Source: Alphaproteobacteria bacterium
Lineage (GTDB): Bacteria > Pseudomonadota > Alphaproteobacteria > Micropepsales > Micropepsaceae
Direction of reading: 5' to 3'
DNA: 64,000 nucleotides
Assembly (NCBI GenBank): GCA_017308375.1
Contig: JAFKEW010000058.1
Location: 49,594 to 113,593 of the forward strand
Shown: piece after piece, positions 1 to 7,990 of the stretch
Position numbering within the stretch: position 1 is the first letter of the stretch
How the letters are laid out: each line of letters opens with the position of its first letter
The notes under the pieces: generated by a model
Told to the model about the DNA's origin: nothing
Database searches by the model: none
The model's input: the letters and a program-made list of their open reading frames with translations, nothing else
Translations under genes and position numbers: made by a program

Positions 1-1566
1 CGCTTCGTCGGTCAGAACGGTTTGCGATTTCTTTTCCACGAAGATCGCAATCGGCACGCCCCAGGCACGCTGGCGCGACAACACCCAATCGGGGCGACCT
101 TCGACCATCGAGCCGATGCGGTTGCGCCCCTGCGGCGGATAGAATTGCGTTTCGGCGAGTGCGGTGACCGCGAGTTCACGCAAGGTTTTGCCGTTCGAGC
201 CGGAAAACGGCTTGTCCATATGGGCAAACCATTGCGGCGTGGCGCGGAAAATCACCGGCGCTTTCGAGCGCCAGCTATGCGGATAGGAATGACGCAGCGT
301 GCCCTTTGCAAGCAACGCACCGGCGGCAATCAATTCCTTGATGACGGCGCCATTGGCATCGCCGTCCTTGCCCTCCGGCGTCAGGATGCGCTTGCCGATC
401 AGCGACGGCAGCCGCGCGGCCGCGGTGAGCGAACCATCTTCCGCGACAATGTTGAACGCATCCGGATTGTTCGCGGCGTAACCTGCGAACAGCGTGGTCA
501 TCAGTTCGAAGTCTTCTTCGCCATGACCGGGCGCGGTGTGCACGAAGCCAGTGCCGGTATCGGCGGTGACGTGATCGCCCGCAAGCAGCGGTACGTCGAA
601 TTCATAACCCTGCGCGCGAAAGGGATGGGCCGCCTTGCGCCCCTTGGGCTGAAAATCGCCCACGCGCGTCAGCGTGATCTTCGCATGTTTGGCGGTTTGA
701 TCGGCCAGCACATCGGCCAGCGCGATGTGTTCGCCCTTTTTGCCCAACGCACCTTCGCCCGCTTCGGCAATTTCATAAACGCCATAGGCGAGCGTATCGG
801 AATAGGCGATGGCGCGATTGCCCGGAATGGTCCACGGCGTGGTGGTCCAGATCACCACGGAAAGTTTTTCATCACCGGCAACGGGAAACTTCACATAGAT
901 CGTGGGCGACGTTTTCTCGTGATACTCGACTTCGGCTTCGGCCAGCGCGGTCTTTTCCACTGGCGACCACATCACCGGGCGGAAGCCGCGATAGAGAAGA
1001 CCGTTGGCGGCGAATTTGTGCAATTCGCCGACGATCACCGCCTCGGCCCGGAAATCCATCGTGGTGTAGGGATTGTTCCATTCCCCGCTGCAACCGAGCC
1101 GCTTGATCTGTTCGCGCTGAATGCCCAGCCAATGGGTGGCAAAAGCACGGCAATCGCGGCGAAGCTGATCGGTGGGCACGTCTTCCTTCGCCTTGCCCTC
1201 GGCGCGGTATTTCTCTTCCACCTTCCATTCGATGGGCAGGCCGTGACAATCCCAGCCCGGCACGTAAGGCGCATCCTTGCCCAGCATGGCCTGCGAGCGG
1301 ACGACGAAATCCTTCAGGATGTGATTGAGGCCGGTGCCGGAATGAATGTCGCCATTGGCGTAGATCGGCCCGTCATGCAGCACGAACAACGGACGGCCTT
1401 TGGCACGGGCGCGGATTTTTCCGTAAAGGTCCATCTTCTCCCAGCGCGCGAGCCAATTGGGCTCCGCAGCCGGAAGGCCCGCCTTCATCGGAAAATCCGT
1501 GGACGGAAGAAACAGCGTGGCGCGGTAATCGCGCGCGGCGGATTGGGTTTTTGGCTTGTCGGACAT
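1..1566 (-). CDS. ileS: Isoleucyl-tRNA synthetase, N-terminal 522 residues (3' end cut by window)
   Basis: Charges tRNA-Ile with isoleucine in the cytoplasm. The visible part starts MSDKPKTQ at 1566 and contains the class I Rossmann region (LHDGPIYANGDIH, residues 63-75), the PGWDCHGLPIEWK block near 103-115, and the CP1 editing-domain signature HTAPGHGEEDF. The KMSKS loop and anticodon-binding region lie outside the window. The class I HIGH signature reads HSGT at residues 75-78. It lies just downstream of ribF on the same strand with a 16-bp gap, the usual ribF-ileS order. The family assignment is firm; the effect of the altered HIGH motif is not known from sequence. Confidence 0.96.
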   Translation of the reverse strand, partial: MSDKPKTQSAARDYRATLFLPSTDFPMKAGLPAAEPNWLARWEKMDLYGKIRARAKGRPLFVLHDGPIYANGDIHSGTGLNHILKDFVVRSQAMLGKDAPYVPGWDCHGLPIEWKVEEKYRAEGKAKEDVPTDQLRRDCRAFATHWLGIQREQIKRLGCSGEWNNPYTTMDFRAEAVIVGELHKFAANGLLYRGFRPVMWSPVEKTALAEAEVEYHEKTSPTIYVKFPVAGDEKLSVVIWTTTPWTIPGNRAIAYSDTLAYGVYEIAEAGEGALGKKGEHIALADVLADQTAKHAKITLTRVGDFQPKGRKAAHPFRAQGYEFDVPLLAGDHVTADTGTGFVHTAPGHGEEDFELMTTLFAGYAANNPDAFNIVAEDGSLTAAARLPSLIGKRILTPEGKDGDANGAVIKELIAAGALLAKGTLRHSYPHSWRSKAPVIFRATPQWFAHMDKPFSGSNGKTLRELAVTALAETQFYPPQGRNRIGSMVEGRPDWVLSRQRAWGVPIAIFVEKKSQTVLTDEA

Positions 1567-1582
1567 AGGGTTGGCCGTTCTA

Positions 1583-2578
1583 TCAGCGGGGTGTCAGGGC
1601 GTCCAGCGCGGGCGCATCCGGCCCGGCCGCGGCCAGGGCTGCGCGTGCCGCTTCCATATCGCGGGTGATCTGATCTTTCAGCGCGTCGAGCGAATCGAAT
1701 TTCGCTTCGGGGCGGAGATAGGCCACCAGTTCCACCGCCATATGCTTGCCGTAAAGGTCGCCGGAAAAATCGAACAGATAGGTCTCAAGCAGCGGCGTGG
1801 AAATTTCAAACATCGGGCGGATGCCGAAATTGGCCACGCCGTCGTAACGGGGGCCGGGCTTGTCGCCATCCATCAGCACGGCGCGGACGGCATAGACCCC
1901 GAAGGCGGGTGCGAGCGAGCCTTCCCAGCGCATGTTGATGGTGGGAAAGCCGATGACGCGGCCGCGCTTGTCACCATGTTCGACATGGGATTCGATCGCC
2001 CACCAATGGCCGAGGAGCGCGGCGGCAACCTCCGGCCTGCCCTCCTGCAACGCGGTACGGATGCGCGTAGACGAAATCTTGCCGCTGCCGCTTGCATGGG
2101 CATCGGCCGGCACCGGTTGAAACCGCACCACGCCGAAGCCCTCCATCTCCCCCATATAAGATAGGAGTGTGACATCGCCGGCGCGGCCGTGGCCGAAGCG
2201 GAAATCGGCGCCCACCACCACGCAGGAAACGCCAAGCCCGTTCACCAGCACGTCGAGCACGAAATCCTGTGCCGATTTCTTCGCCATGGTTTCATCGAAG
2301 GTCAGCGCGAACATCACGTCGGTGCCAAGGCCCGCGATCAGCCGCGCCTTGATACGGAAGGGCGTCAGCCGGAAGGCGGCATTGGCGGGGTGGAAATATT
2401 CCTGCGGATGCGGCTCGAACGCGATAACGCCGAGCGGCACATCAAGGGCCGCAGCGTGGCGGGCGGCTTCCGCAATCAGGGCCTGGTGGCCGCGATGCAC
2501 ACCATCGAAATTGCCAAGCGCCACCACGGCGCCCTTCAGCGCCGCGGGAACATCCTGATAGTGACGGAAGATGCGCAA
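1583..2578 (-). CDS. ribF: Bifunctional riboflavin kinase / FAD synthetase
   Basis: Phosphorylates riboflavin to FMN and adenylylates FMN to FAD. The 331-residue protein has the expected two parts: an N-terminal nucleotidyltransferase domain with GNFDGVHRGH at about residues 22-31, and a C-terminal riboflavin kinase domain with the PTIN metal/ATP motif in GRVIGFPTINM and ANFGIRP. Length is normal for the family. It is immediately upstream of ileS on the same strand, so co-transcription is likely. Confidence 0.96.
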   Translation of the reverse strand: MRIFRHYQDVPAALKGAVVALGNFDGVHRGHQALIAEAARHAAALDVPLGVIAFEPHPQEYFHPANAAFRLTPFRIKARLIAGLGTDVMFALTFDETMAKKSAQDFVLDVLVNGLGVSCVVVGADFRFGHGRAGDVTLLSYMGEMEGFGVVRFQPVPADAHASGSGKISSTRIRTALQEGRPEVAAALLGHWWAIESHVEHGDKRGRVIGFPTINMRWEGSLAPAFGVYAVRAVLMDGDKPGPRYDGVANFGIRPMFEISTPLLETYLFDFSGDLYGKHMAVELVAYLRPEAKFDSLDALKDQITRDMEAARAALAAAGPDAPALDALTPR

Positions 2579-2618
2579 TGCCTTGCCAAACCCTTCGGCA
2601 TCCGGGCGCGGGGGCCCC

Positions 2619-3041
2619 TTAAGATTTCGGACGCGAGGGTGCCATCACCATCGCTTCACCGTCGATCACCACCAGATCGCCCACCTTGCAGACGCAATCG
2701 AAAATCACCCGGCGCTTTTCCGGCACGATTTCGCGCACCGTGCAGGTGGCGGTGACCGAATCGCCGATCCGCACCGGCGCCTTGAACCGCGTCGACAGGC
2801 TCATGAAAATCGTACCGGGGCCCGGCATCTTCATGCCCAGCACGGTGGAAATATAGCTGGCCGACAGCATGCCGTGGGCAATACGGGTCTTGAACGGCGT
2901 CGTCTTTGCGTATTCCTCGTCAAAATGGGCGGGGTTCCTGTCGCCGCTGATCTCACCGAACAGCGTGATGTCACGCTCCGTCACGGTGTGCGAATGGCTT
3001 TCGGCCATTCCGGGCTTCAGATCTTCGATATAATAAGGCAT
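2619..3041 (-). CDS. MaoC family (R)-hydratase-like protein
   Basis: Small single hot-dog-fold protein of 140 residues, read from MPYYIEDLKPGM. The catalytic pattern of R-specific enoyl hydratases is visible in FGEISGDRNPAHFDEEYA (Asp and His) followed by RIAHGMLSAS. Such proteins hydrate enoyl-CoA in fatty-acid or polyhydroxyalkanoate metabolism, but the substrate cannot be read here. A longer in-frame upstream extension exists, but it runs antisense through the HAD gene, and the ATG at 3041 gives the family-typical N terminus. Confidence 0.9.
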   Translation of the reverse strand: MPYYIEDLKPGMAESHSHTVTERDITLFGEISGDRNPAHFDEEYAKTTPFKTRIAHGMLSASYISTVLGMKMPGPGTIFMSLSTRFKAPVRIGDSVTATCTVREIVPEKRRVIFDCVCKVGDLVVIDGEAMVMAPSRPKS

Positions 3042-3084
3042 GGCGTCGATCCTTTCGGCGCCGGAAGTCATATCGGCAGGCCTG

Positions 3085-3939
3085 TTACCAGACAAGCGTG
3101 CGCATCGCCGCCAGGGCGGGGATTCCGGCCGGGGCAAGCAGACTTGCAACATTTTCGGCCGTGAAATCGCCCAATTCGGCCGCGTGGATTCCATTGGCGA
3201 TGAAAAGTGCGTCAAACCCCATCTGCTGGGCGCCCTTGAGATCGGTTTCCATCCCATCCCCGATCGCCAGGGGGCGGCGGGGCGTGTGACCCGCGATGGC
3301 AGCGGCATGGGCCAGGGCGGCGTCATAAACCGGGCGGTGGGGTTTGCCATAATAAACCGCGCGGCCGCCCCCCGCCTCATAGGCCCGGGCGATGGCACCG
3401 GCGCAGTAGACGAGATCACCGCCGCGCTGCACCACGATATCCGGATTGGCGCACAGCATGGTGAGCCCGCGCACCGCGAGTGCCGCCAGCAGATTGGTGT
3501 AATCCGCCGGCGTTTCGCGATCGTCATCCCACAGTCCGGTGCAGAGTACGATTTCGGCGCGGTCCGCATCCACACATTCGATATCGAGACCTGCGAAGAC
3601 GCCACGGTCACGCTCCGGCCCGATATGCAGCATGGCAAGGCGCCGAGTTTCCGCGCGGCGGGCCAGTTCCTCCCGCGCGGCCATGCCGGAGGTCATGATC
3701 GCGTCATAGCAATCGAGCGGCACGCCGATGTGCCGGAACTGCGCTTCCATATCCTCAAGCGGGCGCGGCGCGTTGGACAGCAGCACGACCGGGCCATGAT
3801 CGCGCCGGAAGCGGGAGAGCGCATCCGCCGCCGCCAGATCGGGCACACGGCCATTGTGCAGCACGCCCCAGACATCGCAGATCAGCGCATCGTAGCGGGG
3901 CGCGATTTCGTGAAGACCGGAGAGAATTTGAATGGGCAT
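3085..3939 (-). CDS. HAD-IIA family hydrolase (TIGR01459-like)
   Basis: 284-residue HAD-superfamily phosphatase of the NagD-like IIA subclass. Motif I reads CDVWGVLHNG at residues 21-30 with nucleophile Asp22, and the fourth motif is IGDGMETDLKGA near the C terminus. The first catalytic Asp is followed by VWGV rather than the usual DGTL-type sequence, which is typical of this subgroup. The substrate is unknown, probably a phosphorylated sugar or nucleotide. The gene lies upstream of the MaoC gene on the same strand, and a short inverted repeat sits just before its start. Confidence 0.9.
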   Translation of the reverse strand: MPIQILSGLHEIAPRYDALICDVWGVLHNGRVPDLAAADALSRFRRDHGPVVLLSNAPRPLEDMEAQFRHIGVPLDCYDAIMTSGMAAREELARRAETRRLAMLHIGPERDRGVFAGLDIECVDADRAEIVLCTGLWDDDRETPADYTNLLAALAVRGLTMLCANPDIVVQRGGDLVYCAGAIARAYEAGGGRAVYYGKPHRPVYDAALAHAAAIAGHTPRRPLAIGDGMETDLKGAQQMGFDALFIANGIHAAELGDFTAENVASLLAPAGIPALAAMRTLVW

Positions 3940-3948
3940 GGCTCACCT

Positions 3949-3969
3949 ACCCTCCCCTCGAGGGAGGGT
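3949..3969. repeat. Inverted repeat before the HAD gene
   Basis: ACCCTCCC and GGGAGGGT form 8-bp perfect arms around a 5-nt loop, 10 bp upstream of the HAD start codon and therefore in its leader. It has no T-run, so it is not an intrinsic terminator. It may be a dispersed intergenic palindrome or may fold the leader. Confidence 0.5.
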
Positions 3970-4026
3970 GAATCTATAACCCAGCCGCTACAGGCTTTTT
4001 GACACTCTCACAAGAGTGCCAGCACA

Positions 4027-5277
4027 TCAGCCCGCGCGGCGGAGGGGAATGATCGCGGCCATGCTGTCCGGCCGTTCCGCCGGTTTCTGCATATCGTCGC
4101 GCACCGCGCGCGGTTCGCCGAACAGAAAGCCCTGTGCGTAATCCACCGCATAATCGAGCAGTTCGACCACCGTCTTTTCGGTTTCCACCCGTTCGGCAAT
4201 CAGATTGATGCTGTAGCGGGCGAGCAGGCTTTTGAAATCTTCCGCCGCCACGTGAGCCTGGGCCCGGCCCATGCCGCTGGTAAGGGTTGCGGCCCGCACC
4301 TTGATATGGCGGAAGCCGAGGCGGCGCAGCCTTTCGAAATCCATCGCCAGCGTAGCGACGTGATCCATTGAGAGCGCGAAGCCCATATTGGCGAGATAAG
4401 CCAGATTGGCTTCGACCTGCGCATCGGCGTTCAACACTGTCTCTTGCGCGAATTCGAACACAATGTGACCAGCCAGATCGCGGTTGTGGTGCATATAATC
4501 GAGGAACTGCGGGAAGAATTCACCGTCACGCAGCGTATCGCCCGCGATGTTGCAGAATACCGCCATATCGCGCTGTTTCTGGGTGAGTTTGCGCACCACC
4601 TGGACACAGCGGAACAATAGAAGATTGTCCACCACGCTCATCAGGCCTGCGGGTGCAGCCACACGCATATATTGTTCGGGCATGATGACCGTGCCGTCTT
4701 CGGCACGGAGCCGCGACAGCGCCTCATAAAAACGCAATTTGCGCTGCGGCAGGCTGACGATCGGCTGGAGATAGAGATCGACCCGGTTCTGTTCGAGCGA
4801 GGTGCGGATCATCTCCAGCAGCACTGGATCGGTGACGCCTTCGAGATAAGACGCGGATTGAGCCGCCGCTGCCGGAGCGGGTGCCGCCACCGCATCGCCG
4901 TCCTTCGCCTTTTCAGACAGATTGGCGGCGAAATCGCGCATCAGGCTTTCCAGCACCTGCAGTTCCGAAACGACCTTGCGGCGCTGTTCGCTGGTGCGGG
5001 TTTCGATCAGTTCATTCAGATCGTTGAGGCGGGTGCTGCTTTCCTCCGCCGCGCGCAGGAAAGCGCGATTGGCCGTTTTCAGGGCGGCGAGTTCCTCCGC
5101 GGTCTGGCGGCGCTCACGCGCGCCCGCAAGCGCGCCGCGAATCTGGGCCGCAGCCAGCAGCATCACCATGGCCGCAACGAGGGCGAGCGGGATGGACGCC
5201 CCCAACGCAAGCGCGAGCCCGCCCGCGACGATGGCGCCGGCGAGGGAAAACCCCGCAGTCAGAATGGCATTGTTCAT
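4027..5277 (-). CDS. Membrane-anchored EAL-domain protein with degenerate motifs, TipF-like
   Basis: 416 residues from MNNAILTAG. Two hydrophobic segments lie in the first 50 residues, followed by a charged coiled-coil-like stretch (about 55-130) and a C-terminal EAL domain. EALSR is present and IAERVETEK matches the IAEGVE block, but the DDFGTG metal/catalytic block has become MDHVAT and the ELTE block is FEFAQ. It therefore probably binds rather than hydrolyses cyclic di-GMP. Caulobacter TipF, a c-di-GMP effector for flagellar placement, has the same membrane, coiled-coil and EAL order. The orthology is inferred from architecture. An upstream in-frame start at 5349 exists but adds a non-membrane extension. 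Confidence 0.8.
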   Translation of the reverse strand: MNNAILTAGFSLAGAIVAGGLALALGASIPLALVAAMVMLLAAAQIRGALAGARERRQTAEELAALKTANRAFLRAAEESSTRLNDLNELIETRTSEQRRKVVSELQVLESLMRDFAANLSEKAKDGDAVAAPAPAAAAQSASYLEGVTDPVLLEMIRTSLEQNRVDLYLQPIVSLPQRKLRFYEALSRLRAEDGTVIMPEQYMRVAAPAGLMSVVDNLLLFRCVQVVRKLTQKQRDMAVFCNIAGDTLRDGEFFPQFLDYMHHNRDLAGHIVFEFAQETVLNADAQVEANLAYLANMGFALSMDHVATLAMDFERLRRLGFRHIKVRAATLTSGMGRAQAHVAAEDFKSLLARYSINLIAERVETEKTVVELLDYAVDYAQGFLFGEPRAVRDDMQKPAERPDSMAAIIPLRRAG

Positions 5278-5398
5278 GAATAAAGCCCGCCTGCCCAAGT
5301 TCGAGCCCCGATGCTGGCAAAACAGCATTTCCAAGCCGTTAACCTTCACAGGGGTTAACCGGGAGAATTGCCGACAAATACAGAAGAGGGGCCGGATG

Positions 5399-5662
5399 TC
5401 AGTGAAAGCGGGGCAATCCGGTCACAATATCGCGGAAAAATCGCGCAAAGGGCCGGGAGCGCGGTATTACCGATTTGCCGCAGCGGAGGCAGAGCACGTT
5501 GGGGGTTTTGTCTACGCGCCTGGACGGAACAACTTTGAAGCCACCCGGCAGATAGACGACATCGGGCGGAGCGCCGGACGAAACCGGCTTCGAAAAAACC
5601 ACCTCGCCCGATGAACCGCAGTGGCGACATTCCAGCGGCACTTTCCACCGTACGCTTGACAT
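5399..5662 (-). CDS. Small zinc-ribbon hypothetical protein
   Basis: 87 residues if started at MSSVRWKV; an in-frame ATG at 5749 would give 116. Two CxxC knuckles are visible, CRHC near the N terminus and CLRC about 45 residues later, a spacing suited to a zinc ribbon. No enzymatic motif is recognised. It is divergent in context from the EAL gene only by a short intergenic stretch and shares its strand. The function and start are uncertain. Confidence 0.5.
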   Translation of the reverse strand: MSSVRWKVPLECRHCGSSGEVVFSKPVSSGAPPDVVYLPGGFKVVPSRRVDKTPNVLCLRCGKSVIPRSRPFARFFRDIVTGLPRFH

Positions 5663-5850
5663 TACCCTGTACTTTCTTTGGTGGGCACGCATATGCGCAC
5701 AGAATTGGGCTTTAATAAGACGATGCATTAACGGAACAACATGTTCCATGACATTGCTAAAACATAAGGTGCCGGAAAGAACGACAGAAGCAGCATATAA
5801 AAAATGCCGATGAATCAGCGTATTTTCTCTATTGATCGTAATACGATTAT

Positions 5851-6036
5851 CTATGAGCGACGATGTGATGGCGGCCCGCTGTTCATCCCTTGAGAGCCGG
5901 TGGATGAGCGCTCAATCGCGCCACAATCTTCACAGATCCAGGCGTCGCCGAATTGCCGCTGCAGGCGATGAAGCCGGCCGCCACATTCCCCGCAGCGTCT
6001 GCCCAGAAGCGCCGCGAACCAGCGCCACAACGACAT
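5851..6036 (-). CDS. Small zinc-ribbon hypothetical protein
   Basis: 61 residues: MSLWRWFAALLGRR followed by CGEC and, 17 residues later, CEDC, i.e. a compact two-knuckle zinc ribbon behind a short hydrophobic N terminus. It is the last host gene before the prophage attachment site. The opposite-strand ORF over the same bases has no recognisable features. Function unknown. Confidence 0.5.
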   Translation of the reverse strand: MSLWRWFAALLGRRCGECGGRLHRLQRQFGDAWICEDCGAIERSSTGSQGMNSGPPSHRRS

Positions 6037-6164
6037 TATAACACCCTATAAACTTACATCGCGTGGCGATTAAATCACCGCGGGTACATACGCGCCAGAG
6101 CGCGCAGGCGCGGCGGAGGGCCGCGCCAAAGCACTGTCTCAATTCGAGAGGGTGTCCACCGGGG

Positions 6165-6194
6165 CGGCCCAGTGATGGTCGGCCCAGTGATGGT
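6165..6194. repeat. Tandem 15-bp duplication abutting the left attachment core
   Basis: The unit CGGCCCAGTGATGGT occurs twice back to back (6165-6179 and 6180-6194), and the second copy runs 4 bp into the tRNA-derived core. No such repeat lies beside the right core. Confidence 0.7.
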
Positions 6195-6235
6195 CGGAGA
6201 GAGAGGATTCGAACCTCCGGCCCCCACGTCCCGAA
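6191..6235. other. Left prophage attachment site (45-bp core)
   Basis: Identical over 45 bp to 60981-61025, the tRNA-Pro 3' segment from the CCA end through the T arm, variable loop and 3' anticodon stem into the anticodon loop. Identity stops abruptly at 6236, where the phage-specific sequence begins. This is the duplicate left behind when the integrase recombined at the tRNA 3' end. Confidence 0.93.
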
Positions 6236-6319
6236 AACGACGCTTATATCGCAACCTTCTGCTTTTGCTAGTGTCGAGACTATCAGAACCGGCACGAATG
6301 GGCACCGTCGGGAAGCATT

Positions 6320-6340
6320 TTCCCTCACGCTTTCCCTCAC
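6320..6340. promoter_or_regulatory. Candidate integrase arm-type sites, left end
   Basis: Two direct copies of TTTCCCTCAC lie side by side at 6319-6328 and 6331-6340, the first extending to TTCCCTCACGC. The same 11-mer is at 60925-60935 beside the right core, inside the 3' end of the integrase gene. Short direct repeats on both sides of the core, at about 100 bp and 45 bp, fit arm-type integrase binding; this is inference. Confidence 0.45.
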
Positions 6341-6410
6341 AGCGCCTTTCGCCAGCCTACTGACATCTGTGCATAGATCGCGGCCGCGCGTGGCCTTTTC
6401 CCCGAACCTC

Positions 6411-6424
6411 CGGCAAATTTGCCG
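6411..6424. promoter_or_regulatory. Perfect 14-bp palindrome CGGCAAATTTGCCG, copy 1 of 3
   Basis: Self-complementary over all 14 bp. Identical copies are at 39918-39931 (non-coding) and 48029-48042 (inside the ParB/MT-A70 gene). It lies just before the large inverted repeat of the left end. It is probably a binding site for a dimeric protein; which one is unknown. Confidence 0.5.
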
Positions 6425-6427
6425 ATG

Positions 6428-6557
6428 GAGCCTGAGAACTCCTGATGTGAGCCGTCGCGTACCTCTCGCGGCGGGACTACCCGCTATGGCGGGAGCCCGC
6501 GAATACAACACCCGCGAGGGAAATAAGCGGGCCTGACTCACATCAGGTTCTCAGCTC
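6428..6557. ncRNA. Structured 130-bp left-end element with a long closing stem
   Basis: The ends (6428-6451 and 6537-6557) are complementary over about 21 pairs with a few bulges. Between them, CTCGCGG pairs with CCGCGAG, enclosing four alternating GCGGG/CCCGC segments that can pair as 1-2 plus 3-4 or as 2-3 plus 1-4. No convincing coding sequence crosses it. It could be a phage non-coding RNA with switchable hairpins, or a small inverted-repeat element; the sequence alone does not decide, and the strand is not determined. The rest of 6236-6623 holds the candidate arm sites and a palindrome, and no gene. Confidence 0.4.
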
Positions 6558-6623
6558 CCGCCGCCAGGTGGGATCAACCCGCCCGTGGCTCCGGGGCATA
6601 ATAATGTTGGGGGAACCTCAGTC

Positions 6624-6821
6624 TTGAAAAAATCACGCCATAAACCGCGTCCGATCAGTGACAGCGATCGGGCCGTTCTTGAACAGCTTTTGAATCAGTT
6701 GAACGGCGTTCTGGTTTGCACGCTTGCGGCCTGTGAAGGCCGGCAGAACATCCCAAAGGCGGTCGAGGGGGCGCTTTTTACCGCCGCCCGGCTCGCCCAT
6801 GACGCCCAGCAGGTTATCTGA
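6624..6821 (+). CDS. Small phage hypothetical protein
   Basis: 65 residues if read from the TTG at 6624, which has GGGGGAA 7 bp upstream; the first in-frame ATG (6585) lies before this ribosome-binding site. The protein is mainly helical (SDRAVLEQLLNQLNGVLV, then AVEGALFTAARLAHDAQQ). No known domain is recognised. It is the first gene inside the left end. Confidence 0.5.
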   Translation: MKKSRHKPRPISDSDRAVLEQLLNQLNGVLVCTLAACEGRQNIPKAVEGALFTAARLAHDAQQVI

Positions 6822-6898
6822 CTGGGCCAATCGATAACGCCACGTGCGGCAAGCGGGCTGGCTCGGCGCGCGGACATCAGACTTGCGTGGAGATTGCT

Positions 6899-7084
6899 AT
6901 GCAAATCGCGATCGGGCTGACCCTATTGGCCTGGGCGTCCACGATGGGCGTTCTGGTGACGATCAACCAGAGACAATTCCAGCGAGATGGACAGATGCGA
7001 TCGCGCAACGCCGCGGTCGTGGCGGGGCTGATCGGGCTCTGGTGTCTGCTCGCTGGTTTGTGGATGTTTCTGGGCCAGTCATAG
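6899..7084 (+). CDS. Small two-helix membrane protein
   Basis: 61 residues with two hydrophobic segments (about 2-20 and 38-58) separated by a short charged loop (NQRQFQRDGQMRSRN). GGAG lies 6 bp before the ATG. It overlaps the end of the convergent methyltransferase gene by 6 bp. Its size and topology resemble small holins or superinfection-exclusion proteins, but it is far from the lysis block, so no function is assigned. Confidence 0.55.
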   Translation: MQIAIGLTLLAWASTMGVLVTINQRQFQRDGQMRSRNAAVVAGLIGLWCLLAGLWMFLGQS

Positions 7085-7753
7085 CGGCAGGCGGCCCTGA
7101 TCCAGCTCGCGCCGGATGCGCGTTTCCGCAGCGCGAAACCAGCGTTCCTGGATTTCGATGCCGATGAAATCGCGGCCGCATTGCAGCGCGGCCACGCCGG
7201 TGGTGCCCGACCCCATGTAGGGATCGAGCACGATATCGCCTGGCGCCGTGACGGTTTCGATGATCCAGCGCATCACCTCGATCGGCTTTTGCGTCGGGTG
7301 CCAATGCTCACCCCGTTCGGGGCCGCGATTGGCGCCGCTCCATGGATAGCGGATCATCCTGGCCGGCCCGTCGATCGAGGACCACGCCAACTCGCAATCC
7401 GAGAAACACATGCTGCGCATACCCGGCCGCTTGTCCCAGACGAACCAGGCGCGGCTGTCGGGCAGCTTGCTGGCGAAATTGTTGGCGCCGAACAGCACCA
7501 CCGGCTCGACCCAGCCAAGCAACGGGCACGGATCGAACGGTCGATTATCGCCCACGATGTGATCGACATCCCATTTGCTGCCGCCGGGGCTCGACGGGTC
7601 GTAGTCGATGCCGTAAGGCGGGTCGGAGATCAGCGCGTGGAAACGCCCGGCCAGTGCGGGCAGCACGGCAAGGCCGTTGCCCAGGATCAACGTCGCGCGG
7701 CCAAGTGCGACCACGCGTTCGGCGCCCGGAAGCGCCGGAAGGCTTGAAGACAT
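7079..7753 (-). CDS. Phage DNA adenine/N4-cytosine methyltransferase
   Basis: 224 residues. Catalytic motif IV is SDPPYGIDYDP near residue 42 and the AdoMet-binding motif I is DPYMGSGTTGVAA near the C terminus, so the order is IV before I (beta-type). HPTQKP and a short central target region are also present. The DPPY sequence means an amino group (N6-adenine or N4-cytosine) is methylated; the recognition site is unknown. There is no partner restriction enzyme, so this is a solitary phage methylase, likely protecting phage DNA or altering expression. It is transcribed against its neighbours. Confidence 0.9.
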   Translation of the reverse strand: MSSSLPALPGAERVVALGRATLILGNGLAVLPALAGRFHALISDPPYGIDYDPSSPGGSKWDVDHIVGDNRPFDPCPLLGWVEPVVLFGANNFASKLPDSRAWFVWDKRPGMRSMCFSDCELAWSSIDGPARMIRYPWSGANRGPERGEHWHPTQKPIEVMRWIIETVTAPGDIVLDPYMGSGTTGVAALQCGRDFIGIEIQERWFRAAETRIRRELDQGRLPL

Positions 7754-7990
7754 ACCTATCCCCGTAGGACCCTCGTCCCGCCCGTGCGCGGGTAGCGGGC
7801 TGGCACACGGCCATCCGGAGGGTCATGGCTGGGCGAGGTCCGTCCTCGCGGTTCAGGGCGTTGGCGCGCCCTTACCCCCGCTTATTGGCCGGGGGAATCT
7901 CATTGAATCGAGAGTTACGGCGGCATCGCCGAAGCCGTCACAACATCTAGCGGCTGGACTCGGTGGCCCGTTTGTTCTCATATTGTTCGC

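Noticed and set aside
22..1668. 548-codon plus-strand open frame over ileS
   Set aside because: It is the antisense of isoleucyl-tRNA synthetase, has no domain, and arises from GC-rich codons.
6191..6235. Possible broken tRNA gene on its own
   Set aside because: Only the 3' 45 bases are present; it is the attachment-site duplicate, not a decayed independent tRNA.
5930..6541. 203-codon minus-strand open frame across the left attachment site
   Set aside because: It spans host DNA, the tRNA-derived core and the phage left end, with no recognisable domain and a composition like other shadow frames.
7754..7990. Possible CRISPR-like or repeat array near the methylase leader
   Set aside because: Only short GC hairpins (CCCGC/GCGGG) are seen; no repeat-spacer pattern exists here or elsewhere in the window.
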